Shown here: positions 43,870-52,772 of the stretch, piece after piece | Position numbering within the stretch: position 1 is the first letter of the stretch | How the letters are laid out: every line of letters starts with the position of its first letter | DNA from: Chitinophaga rupis | Lineage (GTDB): Bacteria; Bacteroidota; Bacteroidia; Chitinophagales; Chitinophagaceae | DNA length: 64,000 bases | Assembly: GCF_900109685.1 (NCBI RefSeq) | Contig: NZ_FOBB01000003.1 | Location: forward strand, 186,001 to 250,000 | Direction: 5' to 3' | Program-made: the position numbers and the translations under genes | The notes under the pieces: generated by a model | Database searches by the model: none | What the model was told of the DNA's origin: nothing | Seen by the model: only the letters and a program-made list of their open reading frames with translations

Positions 43870-45141
43870 TTATTGTTTATTCAGCGTAAAGAAAGGTTGC
43901 GGATCAATCAAGCCCTGTGATTTCCAGATCACGCTAAACTGCCCGTCGGGCTTAATTTCCCCTATCAGCACCGGTTTGGCCAGGTGGTTCACTTTATCAT
44001 CCATCTTCACAGTACCGGCAGGCGAATCAAAGGTTAAACCATGTAAGGCGGTGCGTACTTTATCTACATCAAAAGACTTCGCTTTTTCTGCGGCTTTGGC
44101 CCACAGGTACACATCTGTATAAGCCCAGCAAATAGGATCGTCGGTTACCCTTTTAGCGCCACCAGGTAAATTCTTCTTTTCACAAAAGGCTTTAAAGCCG
44201 GCTACAAATTTTTTGTTCTCCGGCACATCAACAGACTGGTAATAGTTCCAGGCAGCCAGGTGGCCCACTAAGAACTCCGTATCCATGGCCCGCAGCTCAT
44301 CTTCCGCTACGGAAAAGGCCATAATAGGGCAGGTAGCAGCGGTAAGGCCCTGGTTGGCAAACTCTTTATAAAAAGGAATATTGGAATCACCGTTGATGGT
44401 GGAAAGCACACAGGCCTTACCCCCTACTGCAAACTTTTTAATCTTGGATACAATGGTTTGGTAGTCCTGGTGGTGGAACGGCGTATATTCTTCAATGATA
44501 TTTTCTTTAGGAATGCCTTTGGAAAGTAAATACGCTTTTAAGATCTTATTGGCAGTTCTGGGAAATACATAATCTGTACCCAGCAAATAAAACCTTTTAT
44601 ACCCGCCGCCTTCTGCGCTCATTAAATAATCAGCGGCCGGTATCAGCTGCTGGTTGGGCGTTGCGCCGGAATACACTACGTTCTTGGAGCTTTCTTCACC
44701 CTCATATTGCACCGGGTAAAACAGCAAGCCGTTATTTTCTTCAAACACAGGCAGCACGGATTTGCGGGATACGGAGGTCCAGCAGCCAAACACGGCGGCT
44801 ACCTTTTTATCTGTAAGCAGCTCTTTGGATTTTTCAGCAAACAGATCCCAGTCAGAAGCCGGATCTACAATTACCGGCTCTATTTTTTTACCCAGCACAC
44901 CGCCGGCAGCATTGATCTCATCCACCGCCATTTGCACCGCATCTTTCAGGGATACTTCAGAAATAGCCATGGTGCCGCTTAAAGAGTGCAGCACGCCTAT
45001 TTTCACTGTATTGGCCGCCGTAGAATCTTTACCTGCATCCTCTGTTTTTGAAGTACCGGAATTACAGGCCGTGAGCAGCATAGTGCTGCTACCCAGCAAC
45101 AGAATAGCCAATCTTGCAACAGAAATTATTTTTTTATACAT
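43870..45141 (-). CDS. urtA: urea ABC transporter substrate-binding lipoprotein UrtA
   Basis: A 423-residue periplasmic binding protein with lipobox MLLTAC (Cys26). The order of motifs matches UrtA closely: KIGVLHSLSGTMAISE, FGCWTSVSRKSVLPVFEENN, LLFYPVQYEGEESS, YVFPRTANKILKAYLL, and INGDSNIPFYKEF. It captures urea (or short amides) and delivers it to UrtBC. It is 48 bases from the porin gene that opens the operon. Confidence 0.95.
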   Translation of the reverse strand: MYKKIISVARLAILLLGSSTMLLTACNSGTSKTEDAGKDSTAANTVKIGVLHSLSGTMAISEVSLKDAVQMAVDEINAAGGVLGKKIEPVIVDPASDWDLFAEKSKELLTDKKVAAVFGCWTSVSRKSVLPVFEENNGLLFYPVQYEGEESSKNVVYSGATPNQQLIPAADYLMSAEGGGYKRFYLLGTDYVFPRTANKILKAYLLSKGIPKENIIEEYTPFHHQDYQTIVSKIKKFAVGGKACVLSTINGDSNIPFYKEFANQGLTAATCPIMAFSVAEDELRAMDTEFLVGHLAAWNYYQSVDVPENKKFVAGFKAFCEKKNLPGGAKRVTDDPICWAYTDVYLWAKAAEKAKSFDVDKVRTALHGLTFDSPAGTVKMDDKVNHLAKPVLIGEIKPDGQFSVIWKSQGLIDPQPFFTLNKQ

Positions 45142-45189
45142 GGTGTAATAAGTTTAAAGTTGAAATGGAATTACAAAGACAAACGGATC

Positions 45190-46527
45190 CTAGAAAATAA
45201 AGAACTGTAGCTGGGCCCATACCTGGCCATATGTTTTTTTATCAAAATCAGCAGTAGTGGCGCTAGCTACATTATAGCTGCGCGCAATGTAAGAGAGGCG
45301 CAGGTTAGTACCCAGCGCGTTAAAGAAGTAGTTAATGCCCCCGCCCCATACGGTGCTGGAATTATATTTATTAAAATCCTCCACGGGTACGCCAGGTGCC
45401 TGTGCATCCTTCGCGGAAATATGCTGCCGCTCAAACTTTACCCAGGGCTGCAGCTTGGCTGCTTTAAAATAATAACCCAGTTCTGCAAACTGCACGGTTT
45501 GCGCAGGGATCAGGCGTGCAAAAGTATACTTGGCAACGGTATCTGTACCACCGGTCATGTATTGAAAGGCGCCGCTGAAAGTAATGGAACCTTTATCGGT
45601 AATGGGTTGGTCTATAAACAGGTCGGTGCTGTAGTTGTGGTAAGTGCCCTGCACATCGGCCCCTATGCCCCAGGTAAGCGTTTTGCCTTTACCTAAGTTA
45701 GTGCCTGCATAATAATAATCTTTTTCAGCATCCATGAAGCTGTATGCCAGGCGGCTGGTGAGGCGTATGGGGCCTTTGCCATCTACATTACGGCCGGTAA
45801 AGGCGCCCACGCGGTATTCAAATTTATCATTGAACAAAAAGCCACGGGTATTCACACCCAGGTCGCGGCCAAAGTTGCCCTGCAGAGGGCTGTTCGCAAA
45901 CAGGTTATACGGGTACTGAAAGTAAGAGAAGTCATTGGCCATTAAGCCTGCAGCGCCCTGTAAACCATTGCGGTTATTGGAGATGAGCTGCTGTCCTACA
46001 ATTACCTGGAAGGCTTCGCAGAAATTGTATTGGAACTGCGCATCCAGTATAATGGGCGATACTTTTACGTTCTTGGTGCCATCCGGGTTAGGACCGCCAA
46101 TAGCGCTGGGAATATCCGTTTCAAAAAAGAAGCTGCCTTTAGGGGTTAGCTGCCCGCCTACCAGTACACGGGCGCGGTACAGGGTAAAGCCTTTGCTCCA
46201 GTCGGATGGCGCGGTAGCTGTATGCGGCGCGCTAAAGCCATCCTGCTCGGCAGATGCAAACATGTGCACAATGGCGCCTACCTGTACGGATGGTTTGAAA
46301 GGCGCATCTTCCTGTAAGCCTTTTTTATTCATGTTCAGGCAAGCATACTTACGTAATTCTGCAAAATCAGGAATTTCCGGCAGCGGGTTGTAGTTCCTTT
46401 TACCGGTTTCAAGAATAGAGGAATCTGTAGTTGACTTTTTTTCTTTTCCGGGGGGAATCTCATCGGTAGCATAGGCAAAACTGGTGTAGGCCAATTGGGT
46501 AACCAATAATAAATAGCAAACTTTCAT
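45190..46527 (-). CDS. outer-membrane porin of the urea-uptake operon
   Basis: A 445-residue beta-barrel protein with a signal peptide (ending FAYATD). It belongs to the phosphate-selective/OprO-like porin group: FTLYRARVLVGGQLTPKGSFFFETDIP near 110 and repeated aromatic strands such as AYSFMDAEKDYYYAGTNLG, with C-terminal QLQFFIF ending in Phe as barrel proteins do. As first gene of the urt operon it most likely passes urea or short amides across the outer membrane. AT-rich DNA to its right (46528-46890) should contain its promoter; I cannot place it exactly. Confidence 0.82.
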   Translation of the reverse strand: MKVCYLLLVTQLAYTSFAYATDEIPPGKEKKSTTDSSILETGKRNYNPLPEIPDFAELRKYACLNMNKKGLQEDAPFKPSVQVGAIVHMFASAEQDGFSAPHTATAPSDWSKGFTLYRARVLVGGQLTPKGSFFFETDIPSAIGGPNPDGTKNVKVSPIILDAQFQYNFCEAFQVIVGQQLISNNRNGLQGAAGLMANDFSYFQYPYNLFANSPLQGNFGRDLGVNTRGFLFNDKFEYRVGAFTGRNVDGKGPIRLTSRLAYSFMDAEKDYYYAGTNLGKGKTLTWGIGADVQGTYHNYSTDLFIDQPITDKGSITFSGAFQYMTGGTDTVAKYTFARLIPAQTVQFAELGYYFKAAKLQPWVKFERQHISAKDAQAPGVPVEDFNKYNSSTVWGGGINYFFNALGTNLRLSYIARSYNVASATTADFDKKTYGQVWAQLQFFIF

Positions 46528-46921
46528 GGTCAGTAATTTGATTTTGGCGATTGCATCTGTAGTTATCGGTCTAAAAATACGTAAGTAATTTTCAAATTAC
46601 CAAATATCATATATGTATATTTTTATTTAAAATGTGTAAGAAATTATGCTGATTCAAGATTATAATTTCATATTAATATATTTAGATATATTATACTAAT
46701 TACTGATTAAACCCTACTTTACATTTTGATTTCTAATCTGTTATATAAAATTACGACTTCTCTGGCAGCCCCGTCAATTTACGGCCCTTCTCCAGATTTT
46801 CCTATTTTTTTCGGCTACCGGGATTATTCGCATGAAAGAAAAAATGCAATTGTTCAGGCCGGGAAAGGGGTGAGTTTGTCCCTGCGGATAGGTACATACA
46901 TTGTAAAAAATAGTGCAGAAT

Positions 46922-47128
46922 GGTATGCAGCATACATGCAATTGTAAACCTTAAAAGGCTTCCACCTGGTACGGAGTGGGTAGCATACACGCAATTGTGA
47001 ACCTTAAAAAGCTTCTCCACCTGGTGCAGGATGGTAGTGTACATGCAACTGCTATCCTTAAAAAAGCACCTCCACCTGGTACCAATAGGGTATACAGCGT
47101 GTACATAAATGTACCTTGTAAAGCAGCC
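46922..47128. repeat. degenerate tandem repeat, ~54-57 bp units
   Basis: Units begin GGTAtnCAGCATACATGCAA at 46922, 46979, 47033 and 47089, each containing CTTAAAAAGC and CCACCTGGT; spacings are 57, 54 and 56 bases and the last unit is partial. The core GCATACA(t/c)GCAATTGT is also seen beside the AraC control region at 48.2 kb. The array lies between two minus-strand genes with no gene of its own. Confidence 0.65.
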
Positions 47129-47165
47129 TACTGCTGCAGAAATGGCTACGTCAAAAGAAAAAAAA

Positions 47166-48098
47166 TCAGGATGGATGCGCCATGCAGGATTGATAAGCGC
47201 CGGGAGTAATGCCTTCCAGCTTACGGAAAACACGGATAAAATAATTCACATCACTAAAACCACAAAGATTACTTACTGCGCGGAGGTCGTTATGCGCGTC
47301 GGCCAGTAATTGTTTGGCCATCTTTACGCGCTCCGCATTTATATATTCTAGGGGGCTGATGCCAAACTGCTCTTTAAACCATTTAAAGAACATATTACGG
47401 CTTAAATAAGCTTTGCGGCACAACAGGTCCACTGCTATTTTTTCAGACAGGTGCTCGTGTATATAATTCAGCACATAATGCAGGCGTGTTTGATTGCCGT
47501 TATCTGCACTTTCCCCTGCAAACTGCTGCAGGCGCTGGTTTTGCACCAGGCGTATCAGCAGCTCCTTCAGGGACAGGTCTGCAAAAATATTCTTGGACCG
47601 GTCTACACTGCTGCATACCCGGATGATCTTGTTAATGAGGTCAGAGATCTCAGTATCGTTGGAGAAATGATATTGGTTAAACTGCAGCTTCCAGGCATTA
47701 TGCTCATCGGTGCTGCTGTTATAATAATCATTTAAATAATCAATGGTGTCATGAATATAACCGGCATCCACGGCAAGGGCCATGCATTGGGTGGGGTTCT
47801 GCGCCCCTGCTTCCGGGAAGTCAATGACCATGGTGGTATTGGCCGGTACAATCACCGTTTCACCGGGCAGGTAATCAAAAGCCGGTACATCCGGCAGGTG
47901 CATTACTTTTTTACCCCGGATCATGCTGGTGATCACAAAGTCATTAAAGGTAAGGGGTATATTATACGCTTCCTGGTAACTTTCAAAAATATTCAGCTCA
48001 CAGTTCTTTAAATTAAAGATACGCCTGTTCTCTACCAGTGTTTGCAGGTATTTCGGATGGGTGAGCCCGGCCTTTTGCAGATAGTGTTTGATAGGCAC
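47166..48098 (-). CDS. AraC family regulator of the aldehyde dehydrogenase pair
   Basis: A 310-residue regulator with an AraC_N-type cupin sensory region (residues ~20-150, including YLPGETVIVPANTTMVIDFP) and a C-terminal double helix-turn-helix (LLCRKAYLSRNMFFKWFKEQFG near 235 and AVSNLCGFSDVNYFIRVFRKLEG near 282). The best start is GTG at 48098; no in-frame ATG precedes it. It is divergent from the aldehyde dehydrogenase gene, with 170 bases holding an inverted repeat and two direct repeats, and so probably regulates it. Confidence 0.87.
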   Translation of the reverse strand: MPIKHYLQKAGLTHPKYLQTLVENRRIFNLKNCELNIFESYQEAYNIPLTFNDFVITSMIRGKKVMHLPDVPAFDYLPGETVIVPANTTMVIDFPEAGAQNPTQCMALAVDAGYIHDTIDYLNDYYNSSTDEHNAWKLQFNQYHFSNDTEISDLINKIIRVCSSVDRSKNIFADLSLKELLIRLVQNQRLQQFAGESADNGNQTRLHYVLNYIHEHLSEKIAVDLLCRKAYLSRNMFFKWFKEQFGISPLEYINAERVKMAKQLLADAHNDLRAVSNLCGFSDVNYFIRVFRKLEGITPGAYQSCMAHPS

Positions 48099-48154
48099 GA
48101 TGAATGATTTTAATCCCCGACAAAAACTTTTGTAATGCTGATCTCCCTGTGTTA

Positions 48155-48208
48155 CTGAAGTTACAAAACTTCAGGTACAATCGTGCTATAAAAAAGTACA
48201 ATTGTAGC
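48155..48208. promoter_or_regulatory. AraC control region: inverted repeat and direct repeats
   Basis: CTGAAGTT-ACAA-AACTTCAG (48155-48174) is a perfect 8-bp inverted repeat. GTACAATCGTGCTA (48175-48188) and GTACAATTGTAGC (48196-48208) are direct repeats 21 bases apart, two helical turns, as AraC dimers need. They lie between the divergent regulator and aldehyde dehydrogenase genes. Confidence 0.5.
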
Positions 48209-48268
48209 AGGCCAATGGGTTTATTTGGGTGAAATTACCGCCATTATTCACCTAAAAATTCATACGTT

Positions 48269-49795
48269 ATGAGTACAGCCGTTGCATCCGATCCGAATGT
48301 GGCTACCCGTCCTTCCTTTAAAGAAAAATACGATCATTATATTAACGGGAAATGGGTGGCCCCAGACAGCGGAGAATACTTTGATAATATTTCACCCATC
48401 GATGGCAAAGCGTTTACGCAGGCCGCACGCGGCAATGCGAAAGACATTGAAAAAGCCATTGATGCAGCCAGCCAGGCCTTTCCCAGCTGGAGCAAAACCA
48501 GCGCAGCCTACCGCAGCAACCTGCTGCTGAAAATAGCGCAGGTAGTAGAAGATAACCTGGAATACCTGGCCATTGTAGAAACCATTGATAATGGTAAGGC
48601 TATCCGGGAAACCCGCGCGGCCGACCTGCCATTAGTGGTAGACCATTTCCGCTATTTTGCCGGTGTGCTGCGCAGTGAGGAAGGCACCATCAGCGAACAC
48701 GATGAAACCACCGTAAGCATTAACCTGCATGAGCCCATTGGCATTGTAGGGCAGATCATTCCCTGGAACTTTCCGCTGCTAATGGCCACCTGGAAAATGG
48801 CGCCGGCGCTGGCCGCAGGCTGCTGCACCATTGTAAAACCGGCAGAACAAACACCTACCAGCATTATGTGTTTGCTGGAGCTGATAGATGGTATACTGCC
48901 CCCTGGTGTGCTGAACGTAGTAACCGGTTTTGGGCCAGAAGCCGGTAAACCACTGGCACAATCCCCCCGCATACAAAAAGTAGCCTTTACCGGCGAAACC
49001 ACCACCGGCCGCCTGATCATGCAATATGCTTCTGAAAACCTGATACCGGTTACCATGGAGCTGGGCGGTAAAAGCCCCAATGTATTCTTTGAATCTGTGG
49101 GCGATGCGGATGATGAATTTTTTGATAAGGCAGTAGAGGGCGCCGTAATGTTTGCGCTGAACCAGGGCGAAGTGTGTACCTGTCCCAGCCGCATCCTGGT
49201 GCATGAGAACATTTATGATAAATTTATGGACCGCGTGATACAGCGTACCAAAGCCATTAAAATGGGTAACCCGCTGGACAGCACGGTAATGATGGGTGCA
49301 CAGGCATCTGAAGACCAGTACAACAAGATCCTGAGCTACCTGGAAATAGGCAAGCAGGAAGGCGCCAAAGCCTTAACCGGCGGGGAAGCCTTTCACCAGA
49401 ACAGTGGCCTGGAACACGGCTTTTACATTAAACCTACTATCCTGAAAGGGAACAACAAAATGCGGGTATTCCAGGAAGAAATTTTTGGACCTGTAACCTG
49501 CGTAACCACTTTTAAAAATACAGAAGAAGCCATCCAGATAGCCAACGATACCTTATATGGCTTAGGCGCCGGTGTATGGACGCGCGATGCGCATGAAATG
49601 TACCAGGTGCCCCGCGCTATACAGGCCGGCCGTGTGTGGGTGAACTGTTATCATGCTTATCCTGCACATGCACCATTTGGCGGTTATAAGAAATCAGGTT
49701 TCGGCCGTGAAACACATAAGATGATGCTAAACCACTACCGCCAAACCAAGAACATGCTGATCTCTTACAGCAAAACCAAACTGGGATTTTTCTAA
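48269..49795 (+). CDS. NAD-dependent aldehyde dehydrogenase, AldA/ExaC type
   Basis: A 508-residue aldehyde dehydrogenase. [20 protein letters not shown] near 158, [14 protein letters not shown] near 264 (catalytic Glu) and [14 protein letters not shown] near 300 (catalytic Cys) are intact; PYGLG-like [12 protein letters not shown] and [12 protein letters not shown] close the chain. It should oxidise an aldehyde, probably acetaldehyde or a related short one, to the acid with NAD+. The DUF779 gene 10 bases downstream is a constant partner of this subgroup. The AraC regulator is divergent. Confidence 0.93.
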   Translation: MSTAVASDPNVATRPSFKEKYDHYINGKWVAPDSGEYFDNISPIDGKAFTQAARGNAKDIEKAIDAASQAFPSWSKTSAAYRSNLLLKIAQVVEDNLEYLAIVETIDNGKAIRETRAADLPLVVDHFRYFAGVLRSEEGTISEHDETTVSINLHEPIGIVGQIIPWNFPLLMATWKMAPALAAGCCTIVKPAEQTPTSIMCLLELIDGILPPGVLNVVTGFGPEAGKPLAQSPRIQKVAFTGETTTGRLIMQYASENLIPVTMELGGKSPNVFFESVGDADDEFFDKAVEGAVMFALNQGEVCTCPSRILVHENIYDKFMDRVIQRTKAIKMGNPLDSTVMMGAQASEDQYNKILSYLEIGKQEGAKALTGGEAFHQNSGLEHGFYIKPTILKGNNKMRVFQEEIFGPVTCVTTFKNTEEAIQIANDTLYGLGAGVWTRDAHEMYQVPRAIQAGRVWVNCYHAYPAHAPFGGYKKSGFGRETHKMMLNHYRQTKNMLISYSKTKLGFF

Positions 49796-49805
49796 ACAAC
49801 ACATT

Positions 49806-50168
49806 ATGACTGCCCGTATTATAGCTACTGACAAGGCTTTGGAGCTGATAGCAAGATTAAAGCAGCTGCATGGCAACCTGATGTTCCACCAGAGCGGCGG
49901 CTGCTGCGATGGCTCACAGCCTATGTGTTTTGCAGAAGGTGAATTTAAAACCGGCAACAGTGATGTGCTATTAGGTGAAGTGGCCGGTTGTAAATTTTAT
50001 ATGAACAGGGATCAGTTTGCTTACTGGCAGCATACACAATTAATATTGGATGTAACACCAGGCAGGGGTAGCAGCTTTTCGCTGGAAATACCGCTGGGAG
50101 TAAGGTTTTTAACCCGCTCCCGTGTATTTTCGGATGAAGAGTTGGCTACCCTGCAGCCTACCGGTTAA
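49806..50168 (+). CDS. DUF779 family protein
   Basis: A 120-residue protein matching DUF779 along its whole length: HGNLMFHQSGGCCDGSQPMC near residue 22-41, the Cys pair and His likely metal-binding, then VLLGEVAGCKFYMNRDQFAYW and GRGSSFSLEIPLGVRFLTRSR. These proteins are found beside aldehyde dehydrogenases in many bacteria, as here, but their activity is not known. Confidence 0.9.
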   Translation: MTARIIATDKALELIARLKQLHGNLMFHQSGGCCDGSQPMCFAEGEFKTGNSDVLLGEVAGCKFYMNRDQFAYWQHTQLILDVTPGRGSSFSLEIPLGVRFLTRSRVFSDEELATLQPTG

Positions 50169-50225
50169 CCCTCACCTCATGGTATAGTATTTGTTGCCAA
50201 TTCAGCCTCACCAAAACAGTTTTAT

Positions 50226-51113
50226 ATGCATATTGTACTAGGCGCAACCGGCAGCGTAGGTGGAACCGTAGCCACACAGCTGGTAACTAAGGGCGAAGCC
50301 GTAGTAGGTATTACCCACAGCAAAGAAAAAGCAGCCTCCCTGAAAGAAAAAGGGATAAATGCAGCTGTAGCAGATGCAAAAGACCTTACTGCTTTACGCA
50401 CTGCTTTCAGGGGTGGTACCTCCCTGTTTGCCATTACGCCTGAAACCGGACAGGAGGAGGATGTGCTGGCAGAAACACAGCAGATACTGGACAACTATAA
50501 AGATGCGGTACAGCATGCCGGCATTGAAAAAATAGTAGGCATTTCATCCGTGGGCGCGCAGATTGAAAAAGGTACCGGTAATTTGCTGATGTCGAATATG
50601 CTGGAACATGCTTTTGAAGACCTTTCCATAACACAGATCTTTATAAGGCCTGCTTATTACTTCAGCAACTGGCTGCCTTACTTAGAGGTAGCAAAAGAAA
50701 AGGGCGTGCTGCCCAGCTTCTTCCCTGCCGACTTTTCTATTCCCATGATAGCGCCTACCGATGTTGGCGAGTTTGCCGCAAAAGTGTTAACCGGCGATGG
50801 GCATAAAAGTACCGTGTATGAGATTGAAGGCCCCCGGCCTTACACCCCGCAGGATGTAGCCAATGTTTTTGGTAAGCTGCTGAACAAACCCGTGAAAGTG
50901 CAGGTGATACCAAAAGCGGAATGGGGTAAAACCCTGGAAGGCTTACACTTTTCACCGGACGGTATTAAGAACTTTATAGAAATGACGGAAGCCGTAATAG
51001 ATGGCCGCGTCAAAGCTGAAAGGAACGGTATTGAGCAGGTGAAAGGCAATACTACCCTGGAAGCCTATATTAAAAATGAAATAGCGGAAAAAGAGGCCCA
51101 TGCTTTAGCGTGA
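50226..51113 (+). CDS. NmrA-like NAD(P)H-binding protein
   Basis: A 295-residue atypical SDR. VLGATGSVGGTVATQLVTKG at the N-terminus is the nucleotide-binding GxxGxxG loop of NmrA-type proteins and AFRGGTSLFAITPE and RPAYYFSNWLP are typical of the family. The catalytic YxxxK pair is not obvious, so it could be a redox sensor or a reductase. It is free-standing on the plus strand between DUF779 and a VOC protein. Confidence 0.85.
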   Translation: MHIVLGATGSVGGTVATQLVTKGEAVVGITHSKEKAASLKEKGINAAVADAKDLTALRTAFRGGTSLFAITPETGQEEDVLAETQQILDNYKDAVQHAGIEKIVGISSVGAQIEKGTGNLLMSNMLEHAFEDLSITQIFIRPAYYFSNWLPYLEVAKEKGVLPSFFPADFSIPMIAPTDVGEFAAKVLTGDGHKSTVYEIEGPRPYTPQDVANVFGKLLNKPVKVQVIPKAEWGKTLEGLHFSPDGIKNFIEMTEAVIDGRVKAERNGIEQVKGNTTLEAYIKNEIAEKEAHALA

Positions 51114-51193
51114 AAAATGCTTTTTTATAGCTAAATCACTCAAAAGTATGAAGGCAGTATGCCGCTATGATCATAATTTGCGCATAAAAAACC

Positions 51194-51589
51194 ATGCAAA
51201 AGATCACCACCTTCCTGATGTTTGAAGGGCAGGCAGAAGCAGCCCTTAATTTTTATATCAGCTTGTTCAACGATTCAAAGGTCATCAGCATCAGCCGTTA
51301 CGGGCCTAATGAAATGGGTAAGGAAGGGAGTGTAATGCATGCCACCTTTTCCCTGAACGGGCAGCAATTTATGGCTATTGATAGTAATGTTAAACATGCG
51401 TTCACGTTTACACCGGCCATGTCGTTATATGTAACCTGTGAAACGGAGCAGGAAATTAATACGCTGTTTGCACAGCTGTCAACAGGAGGCAATGTGCTGA
51501 TGCCGTTAAACAAGTATCCTTTCAGCAGCAGGTTTGGCTGGGTGAATGATCAATTCGGAGTATCCTGGCAATTGAGCTTAATATCATAA
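51194..51589 (+). CDS. VOC superfamily protein (PhnB-like)
   Basis: A 131-residue glyoxalase/bleomycin-resistance-fold protein of the PhnB/3-demethylubiquinone-methyltransferase-like group: KITTFLMFEGQAEAALNFYI at the start, then VMHATFSLNGQQFMAIDS and QEINTLFAQLSTGGNVLMPL. Function unknown; such proteins are often encoded beside DGPF genes and dehydrogenases. A clear terminator follows. Confidence 0.85.
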   Translation: MQKITTFLMFEGQAEAALNFYISLFNDSKVISISRYGPNEMGKEGSVMHATFSLNGQQFMAIDSNVKHAFTFTPAMSLYVTCETEQEINTLFAQLSTGGNVLMPLNKYPFSSRFGWVNDQFGVSWQLSLIS

Positions 51590-51596
51590 ATAAAAC

Positions 51597-51626
51597 GCCC
51601 TGGTAAGTTGCCAGGGCATTTTTTTT
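51597..51626. terminator. intrinsic terminator after the VOC gene
   Basis: GCCCTGG (51597-51603) and CCAGGGC (51611-51617) form a perfect 7-bp stem around a 7-base loop, followed by A and a run of T to 51626. The convergent PorP/SprF-like gene stops inside the T run, so the structure serves the plus-strand transcript. Confidence 0.8.
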
Positions 51627-52629
51627 AGAAAAACCTTGGGCACGCTACACGCGGCACCTGTCCGTTCTTCTCTGTACCCCTATCTGCTTTTGTAAAGGAG
51701 TAACCTATAGATATCTCATGCGATCCGTTGTTATAACCCTGCAATGGCCCTACCGCAAAATCATATGCATAACCTACGCGTAAATTGGGCGTAGCATATA
51801 CCTCTACCAGCGCTACCGCTGCATTCCTTTTTACCAGCACTTTTTGCAGGTAGTTCTTATCATACAGACTGATACCGCTGCGGTATGAGCCGCCTATCCA
51901 GATCCTTTCCTGCAGTAAAAGGAAAGCGTTCAGATCCAGGCTGGTAGGGCCTCCCCGGTCATCTTTCAGCAGGAAGGAAGGCTTGAACTGTATATTTTCA
52001 TTCAGGGGCAGCAGCATGCCTGCAGTAAAGTAGTAATGTGGTTTAGGCTGTGGAATATATAAGTAGCGCGATTTATTCATGTGCGGGGCTATCAGGTTAT
52101 CGACCGAAAACCCAACATAGGCGCGGTTGGTGGAATAATAAACGCCAGCCCGCGCATCCGGTACCAGCGTGGTTTGTGTGCCGGCAGGCATATCCACCTC
52201 CGGGTCATTGGTGGTAAGCAGTGAGCCGTTAATGCCCAGCTGTATCAGGCCGCCGCTTAACCCAAAGGCCAGGCGTGAGCTGCCATCTTCGTTTAAACGT
52301 ATGCGGTAGGCATAGCTGGCGTACACCCCCTGCGTACTTTGTGCGCCCAGCTTATCGCTGAACAGCTGCAGGGCCAGGCCCACATTTCCTTCGTTGGCAA
52401 TAGCATCCACCGCTACTGAAAAGCTGCGAGGGGCGCCTTCTACGCCCGTCCACTGTGCACGGTAAAAACTATGGAGGTTCAGCACTTCCTTATACCCGGC
52501 ATAGGCTGGGTTAATGTAAATGCCATTAAACATATACTGGCTGTATTGTGCATCCTGCTGGGCAAAGGCCAGTCTGCAACAAAGCAATAGTGCGCTAAGC
52601 AAAGTCACACATTTCATAGAGGTGTTCAT
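51625..52629 (-). CDS. PorP/SprF family type IX secretion membrane protein
   Basis: A protein of about 334 residues with a signal peptide (MKCVTLLSALLLCCRLAFAQ) when started at 52617 or 52629; an ATG at 52656 is possible but would place extra charged residues before it. After cleavage it begins QDAQYSQYMFNGIYINPAYAGY, the defining start of PorP/SprF proteins. These outer-membrane beta barrels support type IX secretion and gliding in Bacteroidota. No gldKLMN or SprA-type genes are in the window; many extra PorP copies are linked to individual cell-surface proteins. Confidence 0.88.
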   Translation of the reverse strand: MNTSMKCVTLLSALLLCCRLAFAQQDAQYSQYMFNGIYINPAYAGYKEVLNLHSFYRAQWTGVEGAPRSFSVAVDAIANEGNVGLALQLFSDKLGAQSTQGVYASYAYRIRLNEDGSSRLAFGLSGGLIQLGINGSLLTTNDPEVDMPAGTQTTLVPDARAGVYYSTNRAYVGFSVDNLIAPHMNKSRYLYIPQPKPHYYFTAGMLLPLNENIQFKPSFLLKDDRGGPTSLDLNAFLLLQERIWIGGSYRSGISLYDKNYLQKVLVKRNAAVALVEVYATPNLRVGYAYDFAVGPLQGYNNGSHEISIGYSFTKADRGTEKNGQVPRVACPRFF

Positions 52630-52772
52630 AGGGCAGGGTCGGGATATTGTCCACATGTACTCTTACAAATCCAGATCAAATATAAATATTATATTTCATA
52701 TATAAATCAGGCGCAGGTAAAATTAAACTTTTTACCTTGTTACCGGTCTGACTACTTACCAAATCGATCTTT

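Noticed and set aside
46726..46947. Plus-strand open frame beside the urea porin
   Set aside because: 73 codons of unusual composition ending in the tandem repeat array; no signal, no recognisable motif.
46922..47128. CRISPR array
   Set aside because: Units are direct tandem repeats of 54-57 bases without unique spacers, and no cas genes are present.
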